From a virus, in IMG/VR virus record IMGVR_UViG_3300028364_000067, positions 1-40,312 of that record: a stretch of DNA of 40,312 nt; one strand, given 5' to 3'. Every line of letters begins with the position of its first letter. The first letter of the stretch is position 1. Made by a program: the position numbers and the translations under genes. Below, piece by piece: positions 23,074 through 31,537 of the stretch. The notes below the pieces were generated by a model, which had not been told where the DNA came from, ran no database searches, and was given only the letters and a program-made list of their open reading frames with translations.

Positions 23074-23799
23074 ATGGGAACAATGAGAAACATGATTTCG
23101 GATGTTAGAGGGATGGATAGAATCCTTTCTACAGATTCGCAAATAACTGACAGAGTTATTGCTTCTGAGATTAGAAGCACTTCTTTATTGTTAATAAAAC
23201 GAGACACAAATCTTAGAAAATTGTGGTCTACAGATACAATTTTTACAACAATACCATGCTTAGAAATGGAAGAAGTTCCTATAACAGAGTGTTGTGATTT
23301 AAATTTAGACATGCTTATTTCTAGATCAAAGTTTAAGATTCCTAAAATTTTAGAAGGAAATTATCAGTATGTAATTCAGGGAGTTTATAGTATAAATATA
23401 TTAGGAGGCAGAGGAACTGTTCTTAAAGGAATTAGTGTAAACAGATATATTAATCTTTTAAAGCTTTCAAATATAAAATCAGACGCGTACTATTGGATTA
23501 GCAACGATTATCTTTATTGCACAAACTCAGATACTAAAACAATACGTTTAGTAGCGTTGTTTGAGAATTCGTTAAGCAATGAAATACTTTTTCCAGAATG
23601 TGATTGTGGAGATAACTTTGATTTAAAGGAGTATTGTAAAAATCCTTTAGATCGTGAGTTTTATTTACCAGGTTATCTTAAAAAGCAAGTGTTAGATTTA
23701 ACAAAAAAAGCTCTTAAAGAATCCTACTTTTCAATACCCACAGATGTTTCTAATGATGGTATTGACGGACAATCAGCAAACTCAACACCAACTAATTAA
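23074..23799 (+). CDS. crAss-like tail structural protein
   Basis: A 241-residue protein. MGTMRNMISDVRGMDRILST and VIASEIRSTSLLLIKRDTNLRKLW form a helical N-terminus. The middle has ECCDLNLDMLISRSKFKIPK and a beta-rich core (YVIQGVYSINILGGRGTVLK; AYYWISNDYLYCTNSDTKTI). The C-terminus is a helix plus an Asn/Ser-rich tail. This combination lies upstream of the gp4-like adaptor in crAss-like genomes and is likely a tail hub or ring subunit. Its stop overlaps the next start (TAATG). Confidence 0.55.
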   Translation: MGTMRNMISDVRGMDRILSTDSQITDRVIASEIRSTSLLLIKRDTNLRKLWSTDTIFTTIPCLEMEEVPITECCDLNLDMLISRSKFKIPKILEGNYQYVIQGVYSINILGGRGTVLKGISVNRYINLLKLSNIKSDAYYWISNDYLYCTNSDTKTIRLVALFENSLSNEILFPECDCGDNFDLKEYCKNPLDREFYLPGYLKKQVLDLTKKALKESYFSIPTDVSNDGIDGQSANSTPTN

Positions 23800-24281
23800 T
23801 GTCTAGAACTAAAATAGAATGGAGAAGTGGAAGTAAGGAAAACTATTTAGACTTTTGTGCTAAATATCCGGACATAAAATTATCTTTTATAGAATGGAAA
23901 AATGTTATCTATTCTTACAATGATATGTTTAGATTATATATTTTAGAAACTGGAGAAAAAGTAACTATGCCTTTTGGATTTGGTTACTTTTCTATAAATA
24001 AAAAAAAACGTAAAAGAAAAAAAGCTGGTCCAAACGGCGAAGAAAGATTTAATCTTCCTATAGATTGGCAAAAAACAAAACAAAAAGGGAAAATAATATA
24101 CAATTTTAACTACCATACTGACGGTTATTTTTTTGGTTGGACATGGTTTAAAGAATCTGCAAGATTTAAACAACCTCAACTATGGTATTTTAAACCTTGT
24201 AGATCAACATCAAGATTACTAAACCACTATATAATAACAGATACAAAATATCAACATATTTATAAAGAGTGGATTAAATAA
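23799..24281 (+). CDS. Small basic crAss-like structural protein
   Basis: A 160-residue protein rich in aromatic and basic residues. MSRTKIEWRSGSKENYLDFC is followed by LETGEKVTMPFGFGYFSINK, a Lys/Arg run (KKKRKRKKAGPNGEERFNLP) and GKIIYNFNYHTDGYFFGWTW. It overlaps the previous stop and precedes the adaptor gene by 15 bases. The pattern is conserved in this operon position among crAss-like phages as far as I recall. The basic run could bind DNA in the tail channel; function unproven. Confidence 0.55.
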   Translation: MSRTKIEWRSGSKENYLDFCAKYPDIKLSFIEWKNVIYSYNDMFRLYILETGEKVTMPFGFGYFSINKKKRKRKKAGPNGEERFNLPIDWQKTKQKGKIIYNFNYHTDGYFFGWTWFKESARFKQPQLWYFKPCRSTSRLLNHYIITDTKYQHIYKEWIK

Positions 24282-24296
24282 ATAAAAACAAATATT

Positions 24297-25292
24297 ATGT
24301 CATACTACTATAAATATAATTTTATTTCACCTGAACCTACATTTGCAATTGTAAAAGAAGAATTAAAAAGTTATTTTGATACAGGAGCTGTAGATGATTT
24401 AATGTTTCCAACATACCTTCACAAATGTTTAGAAAAATTAGGCAGAGCTACACATGCTATTGTGCCTGTAATGCTCTATATAGAAGATTTTACATGTAGA
24501 CTACCTGATAACTTTTATGCTGTAAGAGAAGCATGGATGTGTACAGAAACAGGAAAAACGCCTTACACACATGGTAGTGCTTTTTATTCTCAAGGTTGTG
24601 ATATAACTACTATTGAACTTTCTCCGCTTACTGTAGGAGGAGCTTGTCCCCCTTTTGCTTGCTCAAACCCTATTTGTAAAGATACGTCTTGCGGTGGACA
24701 TTGTATGACTTCTATAGTTCCTGCTGTATTTAAATCGCAATTCCACGTTCCCAGAGAAAGCATAACTAGAAAATTCCTTTTAAAACCCGGAAACATTAGT
24801 TTTAACTCTGATTGTAATTATAACTATAATAATGATAGTAATCTTTACGGAAACTATAGTGCATCTGGTAATCCAGAAAGCATGGCTAGTGGAAAATTTG
24901 ATAGTTTTGATCTACGCGATAATAAGTTTGTAACAACTTTTAGAAGTGGTATTGTTGAATTACTTATGTATGCTTCTGACTACGACACTATAGGAAATCA
25001 AATGATCCCTGATAATTATAGAGTAAAAGAATTTATTGAAGCTTTTTTAAAACAAAAAGTTTTTGAAACTCTAATGAATCAAATTAATGATGAAACATCT
25101 AAGCAGATTTATGAAAAATATAATTTGTATAAATCAATGGCAGACGAGGCTTACACAATGGCTGAAATAGAGATTAAAAAACAAGATGCCGTTACTAAAA
25201 TGCGAAGAATTAAAAAACTTAAAGACAAATTTAACATGTATAATCTTCCTGGAGCTAAAGGAATTTATAGAGCGCGTAACCGAAATTATTAA
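24297..25292 (+). CDS. Tail adaptor / stabilisation protein (P22 gp4-like)
   Basis: A 331-residue protein. The N-terminus (FISPEPTFAIVKEELKSYFD ... YLHKCLEKLGRATHAIVPVM) and RLPDNFYAVREAWMC match the helical-bundle head-to-tail adaptor family that crAss-like annotations call tail tubular or gp4-like. A Cys-rich insertion (CPPFACSNPICKDTSCGGHC) lies near residues 119-138. The C-terminal third is helical (VKEFIEAFLKQKVFETLMNQ; basic KKLKDKFNM). It would form the ring joining portal and tail. It precedes the giant tail gene by 6 bases. Confidence 0.65.
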   Translation: MSYYYKYNFISPEPTFAIVKEELKSYFDTGAVDDLMFPTYLHKCLEKLGRATHAIVPVMLYIEDFTCRLPDNFYAVREAWMCTETGKTPYTHGSAFYSQGCDITTIELSPLTVGGACPPFACSNPICKDTSCGGHCMTSIVPAVFKSQFHVPRESITRKFLLKPGNISFNSDCNYNYNNDSNLYGNYSASGNPESMASGKFDSFDLRDNKFVTTFRSGIVELLMYASDYDTIGNQMIPDNYRVKEFIEAFLKQKVFETLMNQINDETSKQIYEKYNLYKSMADEAYTMAEIEIKKQDAVTKMRRIKKLKDKFNMYNLPGAKGIYRARNRNY

Positions 25293-25298
25293 TAAGTC

Positions 25299-28200
25299 AT
25301 GGCTGAAGAAAAAAACCCAAAAAGCAATATTAACCAACAGTATAATAGTGCTAATGCGGGACTAAATCAAGATAATAGTTTAAGTCAAGTTAAAAAAGGC
25401 TTACTAACTTATGCATTAAATGCTGCAGTCGAAAACTATGATAGCAACTCTGTAAATTACCAAAATGAGCCTGGCAATACGGGATGTATTGTGTTTCCTA
25501 AAGGATATTCTTTAGTTGGCAATCACTTTATTCCTGAAAGAAGCAAACAAATTTATATGTTAGCTAACCCTGCAATTGGTGCAAGCCAAATAGGGTACAT
25601 GGATAACAACGATTGTGTATATCGTGTGTTAGCTTGTTCCAATTGTTTAAATTTTGATATTAATCACCCAATACATAAAATGGTACACAAAGTAACAAAC
25701 TTTGGTGTAGAGATTTATTGGGCAGATAACAATGGAAGACGTTACTTAAACATAGACGACATTCCTAAACCAATTCGTTACGGTAGTACATTATGTGATC
25801 CTGTTTATGTTGATGATGATTGTGTAATAGATTGTGCTAAAATAAAATTACAACCTGAGTTTACTATACCTGTTTTAAAAGTAATAGGTTCAGTTTCTGG
25901 AGGAGAGAACACTTCAGGGACTGTACAATTTGCAGCTCAGTATGCAGATGCTCAAAGTAATCCCTATACATCTTACTACGGAGTAACAAACCCAACACCT
26001 ATTGCAGACACAAACATTGTATCTGTAAACTTTAACTATCCTGTAGGAAAGTCTATTGTTGTAGACATACAAAATTTAGATGTTACAGGTAAATACCAGT
26101 ATTTTAACTTAGCTGTAATAAAAACAGTTAACGGTGTATCTACACCTCAGCTTGTAGGTACGTATTTTATTGATCGCGACAATAAACAAATAACTTACAC
26201 AGGGCAAAATAAAACTGAAATTACTTTATCTATAAAAGATATTTTTGAAAAGTTTGTGTATTATGATAATGCTGACCATGTAACAACTGTTCAAGACATT
26301 CTTGTTTGGAACGGTATGACTATTAGTAAGCGTATAAATTATCAAAAAATTGCAAGTCAAATTAAACTTGAGTGGCAATCTTTTAGATTACCTGCAGGTG
26401 AAGACTATTCTGATGTAGAAAATGCAACAAACTTTAGAGGTTATTTAAGAGACGAAGTATATGCTTTTGAAATACAATGGTTACTAACAAATGGAAAAGA
26501 AACAGATGGTTTCCATATTCCTGGTCGCGTTAAAAATTCTTTTGATATTGCTTCTCCTAACATTTATCCGAATAATCCTGATTTTATTGGAAACGTAGAT
26601 GAAGGTAAAGATTATGCTTCTTATTGGAAAATATATAATACAGCTACAGTTATAGGAACTAATCCTGAATATGTTGCAGAAAAAGATTATAAAGGTGCAT
26701 ACCAACACGGAGAAATGGCTTATTGGGAGTCTACAGAGGAGTATCCATGTAACAAAGATATATGGGGTGACTTGTCTGGAAAAAAAATAAGACATCACAA
26801 ATTTCCGGATGTTGCAATAAGTCCAATATTTGAAAGTCCTTCTTTTCCAGGAAAAAATAGTTTAGTAAGTGAAAATAGAGCAATTTACCCGTTAGGTGTA
26901 AAAATTGATATAGCCACTATTAAAAGTCTTATTGCAAACTCAAACCTTTCACAAGAAGAAAAAAACGATATAGTTGGATTTAAAATTCTAAGAGGAGATA
27001 GAGGTGTAAATAAATCTATTGTAGCTAAAGGCATGCTACGAAATGTTAATAAATACAAAAGAAAAAAACAAGATTACTTTTATCCAAACTATCCTTATAA
27101 TGATGTTGGAGAAGATCCTTTTATTAATTCTGTAAACAATGCTTGGGCACAAGAATGTAAATCTTATATAGTAGATGTTTTTAATTTGCCTTTACAACCA
27201 GACGGAGAAAGGTACGTTAAACTAGATATTGTTAGTTGTGAGAACAACAAAAAAGCTACAGAAAAAATAACAAAGGAAGGAAAAACAAAAGTTTGTTCTA
27301 TGACGCTTCCTAGGTTTTCTAGTGTAGGAACATATAATAAAATGGGAGATACACCTCTTATTTCTCAATTTGCAGGAGAAAATAATGTTAATGCAGATAA
27401 TTATAATAATTATTTATATAAGCCTTTAAGCTCAACAGATGCTATTGTGTATTTTGCTAGTTACGATATATGGAGAGTGTATTGGAGAGATTCTGGGGCA
27501 TTCCCTTTTGCTGGAGCCCGTGCGGGTTGGGAAGATTTAATAATAAATAACGCACAAGCGCAAGAGTGGCTGAGAGATAGGTCTACCCAAAACAATAGTG
27601 ACAATATAATAGTTAGAACTCCTGTAGGGTCAAAACCATATTGTTTAGGTGAAAATCAATGTGAAAGAAGCGGAAAACAAAAATTTAAATATGAATTAAT
27701 TACTACAATTCTTGCTGATGATTGTAGTGAAGAAACTCCTTTACCTAAAATTAAAGACAGCGAAGATTTGTTTTATAGACAAATACTTAACTCACCTGAA
27801 ACTTCTTTTGGTCAACCATTTTTAGGAAACATTCTTAAATTAGAAAGTGTTATGTATGGTGGTGGAAAGGCACACTTTGTTGAAGTAAAAAATAATGCAA
27901 AATATAGGCTATTAACTGAAGAAGCACAAAACGATGCTTTAGCCGCCTCAACTAAACTTGGTTCAATAACAAGTAGTTTTAATGCTACAGCAATGTTTAC
28001 TGCTTATCAAGCTTATTTACAGATTTATATAAATGGAATTACAAGAAAAAATTATTCATACTCTTTCAACAGTATTGCTGATTATAATTATTCTGTGCCT
28101 GTGCCTGATAATTTTGGAATAAAACAAAGAACTCTTGACATAAAAAAATATTTAATTCCGGGTGTACAAAATGTTGGAGAAAAAGATATTAATATTAATA

Positions 28201-30656
28201 ATTATAATAGAGAAACTTCTGTTTATTTAAGAACAAATGGAAGTAATGAAGATGATTTAGTTACGACAGCTCCTTTACCTTTACCAAGCACTAGTGTAAA
28301 TATGGCTATTTTAGGTTTAGAAGGTAAATCACGATTTACTATAGGAGAGAGTGGTGTTTGTTCTACACCAGAATTAGAACAAGATATTCAAGTGGTTTCT
28401 TATTACGCTTCATTAAAAAATACTTTTATTAATCAATGGGGACAAATATATTCTTATCAATCTATTGGAACAGGTTTCACTGTAATTTTTGGTAAAGAAG
28501 AATTAAACAAAGGAAACACTATATTTGGTGGAGATACTTTTATTGGAAAATTTGCTTATAAAACTAAAGTACCTTTCTTTATTGATAACAAAGTTAATGC
28601 TCCTGATGATAGTGATATATTTTATGATGAACTAGGCAATATTGGTTATCCTAAATATTGGCATTCAGCACGCTCTATTCTTAGCTCATACAGAAACACA
28701 GATCCAAGTGTTAACATGGCTCCGATGTTTAATATGATTTCTTACAAGGCGCATAACTTTGATTGTAAAAATTCTCAAGAGTTATCGCCATTAACAGCAG
28801 ATCCTGAAACCAATCCAGATAGAACGTTTTACGATGGGTACATGTATCAGTTTGCATACGGTATTCCTAGTTTTTATTGTGAAAGTTCATATAATCTTGA
28901 CCTAAGAACTGCTTTTAATAATAGAGAGGGAGAGTTTTGGCCGCATGTTTCTAATGGAATACCTGATGAGTGGGTACAAGAAGACAATGTTTCTATTTTA
29001 AACGATAACACATATAATTATAATAGTACTTATTCTAAGCAAAATAAAGAATCTGTAATTACACACCTACCTGAAGATTGGAGTTTAGATTACAAAAATA
29101 TAGACTACCCATTTAGAACTGTTTATTCTGATGTACAAAACACAAATGCAGATAACAGAGTAAATAGTTGGCTAACTTACAGGGCGGCATCTTATTTTGA
29201 TTTTCCACAGAACTTTGGAGCACTTACCGCGTTAGATGGTATGAAAAATAGTGGAGTTTTGGCAAGGTTTGAAAACAAAACATTGCTGTACAACCAATTA
29301 GTCACTATAGATACAAGCAACCCATTAGCTGCGTATGTAGGAAACCCTAGACTTTTTTCTAATCCTCCAATTGATTTTGCTGAAACTGATTTAGGATATA
29401 TTGGTAGCCAACATAAATTTTTATTAAAATGTCCACAAGGTGCAATTACTGCAGATGCTAAACGTGGTCAATTTTTTTTAGTAAATGGAACAGAAGTTAC
29501 AGATTTAACTGGGTTTGGTAGTGGAATGAATAGATTTTTTACAGATCACTTAGGTTTTGAAATACTTAAATATTTTCCAAAAGTAAATATAGACAATCAT
29601 TTTAATGGAGTTGGTTTGCACGGTGTTTATGACAGTAAATATGAAAGAGTATTAATTACAAAACTTGATTATATTCCTTTGTACAAAACTATTACTTATG
29701 ATAAGGAAAGTAATAAATATTACAACACTACAGATTTAAAAAGAGAAGTGTTTTTATCTGACCAAGAGTTTTTCTGTAATAAATCTTTTACAGTGTCGTT
29801 TAATTTTAATACTAAAAGTTGGGTAAGTTTTCATAGTTACTTACCAAACTATTATGTAGGGGAAAATAAATACTTTTATTCCGGGTTAAATTATTGTCCA
29901 AATGATTTTGATGTTTTTGTAGGAAGTGTTATTAATGTATTTCCAACTACAACAACTTCTACTACTAGATTTATACAAATTACAACAACAACGTCAACCA
30001 CAACACAAATTATTGATTGTGATTTAGAAGCAATTGTTGAAGCAACTGAATGTAATATAGAAGGAACTGCTACTATTATTTATATAGAAAAAGTTTGTGA
30101 AAGACCTTTTAATATGAGAACTTTTGAATTAATTACAGGATATACTTTAGTTACGCCTTTAACAGATATAGACTCTACAGGAAGCGCAACAAGTGCATGT
30201 AAAAATAAAAATTACTATTCTTTGTATTTTGGAAATGAAAACTATACTCCTAAAATTTTATTGTGTAATGCACTTCAAATACAATTAGGGTCTACACTTT
30301 ATGAAAATAATAATACTTTAGACTGTTCTGTAATTCCTAATGGATGGTATTTTACAGATGAAAGTTCTTCAGATAAAAAAGTATTTCAAGTTATTGACGG
30401 AGTTATTGTAAGCATTTTAATTTGTAATGACGGAGAAGTAATTACAACAACTTCTACAACTACAATGGTAGGAACGTCATATTGTTTTACAGGAATATAC
30501 ACTAACCCAGATCCTATAAATCCTTTAGGTGGAGTTGTAAGATTTATAAATGTATTTGGAGTTTTAGAAATTATAGAAAATATTTGGGCAGAAGATTCTG
30601 TAACAATATTAGCTTTAAGTATAGATTTTACTTTAGGAGTAGTAATATGTAATTAA
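25299..30656 (+). CDS. Giant tail protein, muzzle-type, with Thr-linked C-terminal domains
   Basis: A 1785-residue protein and the largest gene here. The body (about 1-1548) starts AEEKNPKSNINQQYNSANAG and contains FPKGYSLVGNHFIPERSKQI, YPLGVKIDIATIKSLI and, near its end, WVSFHSYLPNYYVGENKYFY. These features are those of the large crAss-like tail (muzzle) protein that closes the tail tip. At about 1549 the sequence switches to a Thr tract, a Cys-rich beta domain (about 1572-1714), a second Thr tract and a final domain ending in VVICN. The usual C-terminal part seems to lie in the next gene, suggesting a split. Confidence 0.7.
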   Translation: MAEEKNPKSNINQQYNSANAGLNQDNSLSQVKKGLLTYALNAAVENYDSNSVNYQNEPGNTGCIVFPKGYSLVGNHFIPERSKQIYMLANPAIGASQIGYMDNNDCVYRVLACSNCLNFDINHPIHKMVHKVTNFGVEIYWADNNGRRYLNIDDIPKPIRYGSTLCDPVYVDDDCVIDCAKIKLQPEFTIPVLKVIGSVSGGENTSGTVQFAAQYADAQSNPYTSYYGVTNPTPIADTNIVSVNFNYPVGKSIVVDIQNLDVTGKYQYFNLAVIKTVNGVSTPQLVGTYFIDRDNKQITYTGQNKTEITLSIKDIFEKFVYYDNADHVTTVQDILVWNGMTISKRINYQKIASQIKLEWQSFRLPAGEDYSDVENATNFRGYLRDEVYAFEIQWLLTNGKETDGFHIPGRVKNSFDIASPNIYPNNPDFIGNVDEGKDYASYWKIYNTATVIGTNPEYVAEKDYKGAYQHGEMAYWESTEEYPCNKDIWGDLSGKKIRHHKFPDVAISPIFESPSFPGKNSLVSENRAIYPLGVKIDIATIKSLIANSNLSQEEKNDIVGFKILRGDRGVNKSIVAKGMLRNVNKYKRKKQDYFYPNYPYNDVGEDPFINSVNNAWAQECKSYIVDVFNLPLQPDGERYVKLDIVSCENNKKATEKITKEGKTKVCSMTLPRFSSVGTYNKMGDTPLISQFAGENNVNADNYNNYLYKPLSSTDAIVYFASYDIWRVYWRDSGAFPFAGARAGWEDLIINNAQAQEWLRDRSTQNNSDNIIVRTPVGSKPYCLGENQCERSGKQKFKYELITTILADDCSEETPLPKIKDSEDLFYRQILNSPETSFGQPFLGNILKLESVMYGGGKAHFVEVKNNAKYRLLTEEAQNDALAASTKLGSITSSFNATAMFTAYQAYLQIYINGITRKNYSYSFNSIADYNYSVPVPDNFGIKQRTLDIKKYLIPGVQNVGEKDININNYNRETSVYLRTNGSNEDDLVTTAPLPLPSTSVNMAILGLEGKSRFTIGESGVCSTPELEQDIQVVSYYASLKNTFINQWGQIYSYQSIGTGFTVIFGKEELNKGNTIFGGDTFIGKFAYKTKVPFFIDNKVNAPDDSDIFYDELGNIGYPKYWHSARSILSSYRNTDPSVNMAPMFNMISYKAHNFDCKNSQELSPLTADPETNPDRTFYDGYMYQFAYGIPSFYCESSYNLDLRTAFNNREGEFWPHVSNGIPDEWVQEDNVSILNDNTYNYNSTYSKQNKESVITHLPEDWSLDYKNIDYPFRTVYSDVQNTNADNRVNSWLTYRAASYFDFPQNFGALTALDGMKNSGVLARFENKTLLYNQLVTIDTSNPLAAYVGNPRLFSNPPIDFAETDLGYIGSQHKFLLKCPQGAITADAKRGQFFLVNGTEVTDLTGFGSGMNRFFTDHLGFEILKYFPKVNIDNHFNGVGLHGVYDSKYERVLITKLDYIPLYKTITYDKESNKYYNTTDLKREVFLSDQEFFCNKSFTVSFNFNTKSWVSFHSYLPNYYVGENKYFYSGLNYCPNDFDVFVGSVINVFPTTTTSTTRFIQITTTTSTTTQIIDCDLEAIVEATECNIEGTATIIYIEKVCERPFNMRTFELITGYTLVTPLTDIDSTGSATSACKNKNYYSLYFGNENYTPKILLCNALQIQLGSTLYENNNTLDCSVIPNGWYFTDESSSDKKVFQVIDGVIVSILICNDGEVITTTSTTTMVGTSYCFTGIYTNPDPINPLGGVVRFINVFGVLEIIENIWAEDSVTILALSIDFTLGVVICN

Positions 30657-30670
30657 TACTAAAATAAGAC

Positions 30671-31537
30671 ATGGCACAATTGATAACAATAAAACTTACT
30701 AGTGCAGGCTCTAACATAGGGCCTTTCACTATTGAAGATGATTTAGGTAACATTATTGCCGAAAATGTGACAAGAGAAGAACTTAAACAAGGTCTTACAT
30801 ATTCTTTTTTAAATAGTGTTATGCTGGTTGTTATCAAATCCACAGGGAGAGTTAAGCTTACAAAAACCTTTAGTATAAAAATATTTAATAAGTTAGAATA
30901 TGCTGGCCTTGTTTTTTCAGATAAAGGAAATGCATGCTTGTGGAGACATGTAGATAGCCCTTTAATCTATAATTCTTTCTACGGGAACATCGAACCTTAT
31001 ATTATTGAATATCCTTTTAGTTACAAATACCATGATGAAATTTTACAAAATGTACAAGATTATACAAAAGTTTACAAATACATTGATACAGAAGACGGAG
31101 TATTTGCGGATTATTCTAAACATGAACTAGACGATAGTTGGTTTAACAAAGCTATTTTGTATAATGGACAACAAAGCTCCGGCATACTAACATTAGTGGC
31201 CAAGCCTTTAAGAAATCTTAGTGCTGTAATGTCTTACCCTAAATTATTAGAAAACACTAAAGAAATTCTATATACTAAAAATGATAATTTTTATCAATAT
31301 AATACTTTTTGGTCAGTAACTAAAGACGCTACTAAACTTCAGTTTGTTAAAGATTGTTCCAGTCTTTCAATAGATAAAGTTATTAATCAAAGTAATATGG
31401 ATTACTTTAAGAAAAGTTACAAAAAAGCTACACTTAGAGCAAAGGATTTAAAAATTAGACATATATTAGATAACAGAGGAGATATTAATTTAGTGAGTCA
31501 ATTTATAATTGCTCCGTCACAAAATTCTTTTAAATAA
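30671..31537 (+). CDS. Docking module fused to a detached muzzle C-terminal domain
   Basis: A 288-residue protein. Residues about 1-70 (MAQLITIKLTSAGSNIGPFT ... MLVVIKSTG) are a third copy of the N-terminal module of the 20736 and 22025 genes. From about residue 86 on, LWRHVDSPLIYNSFYGNIEP, YPFSYKYHDEILQNVQDYTK, YNGQQSSG and SLSIDKVINQSNMDY, then KATLRAKDLKIRHILDNRGD and SQFIIAPSQ, resemble what I recall as the C-terminal end of crAss-like giant tail proteins. It therefore probably completes the muzzle as a separate chain. The TAATG overlap joins it to the cargo gene. Confidence 0.55.
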   Translation: MAQLITIKLTSAGSNIGPFTIEDDLGNIIAENVTREELKQGLTYSFLNSVMLVVIKSTGRVKLTKTFSIKIFNKLEYAGLVFSDKGNACLWRHVDSPLIYNSFYGNIEPYIIEYPFSYKYHDEILQNVQDYTKVYKYIDTEDGVFADYSKHELDDSWFNKAILYNGQQSSGILTLVAKPLRNLSAVMSYPKLLENTKEILYTKNDNFYQYNTFWSVTKDATKLQFVKDCSSLSIDKVINQSNMDYFKKSYKKATLRAKDLKIRHILDNRGDINLVSQFIIAPSQNSFK

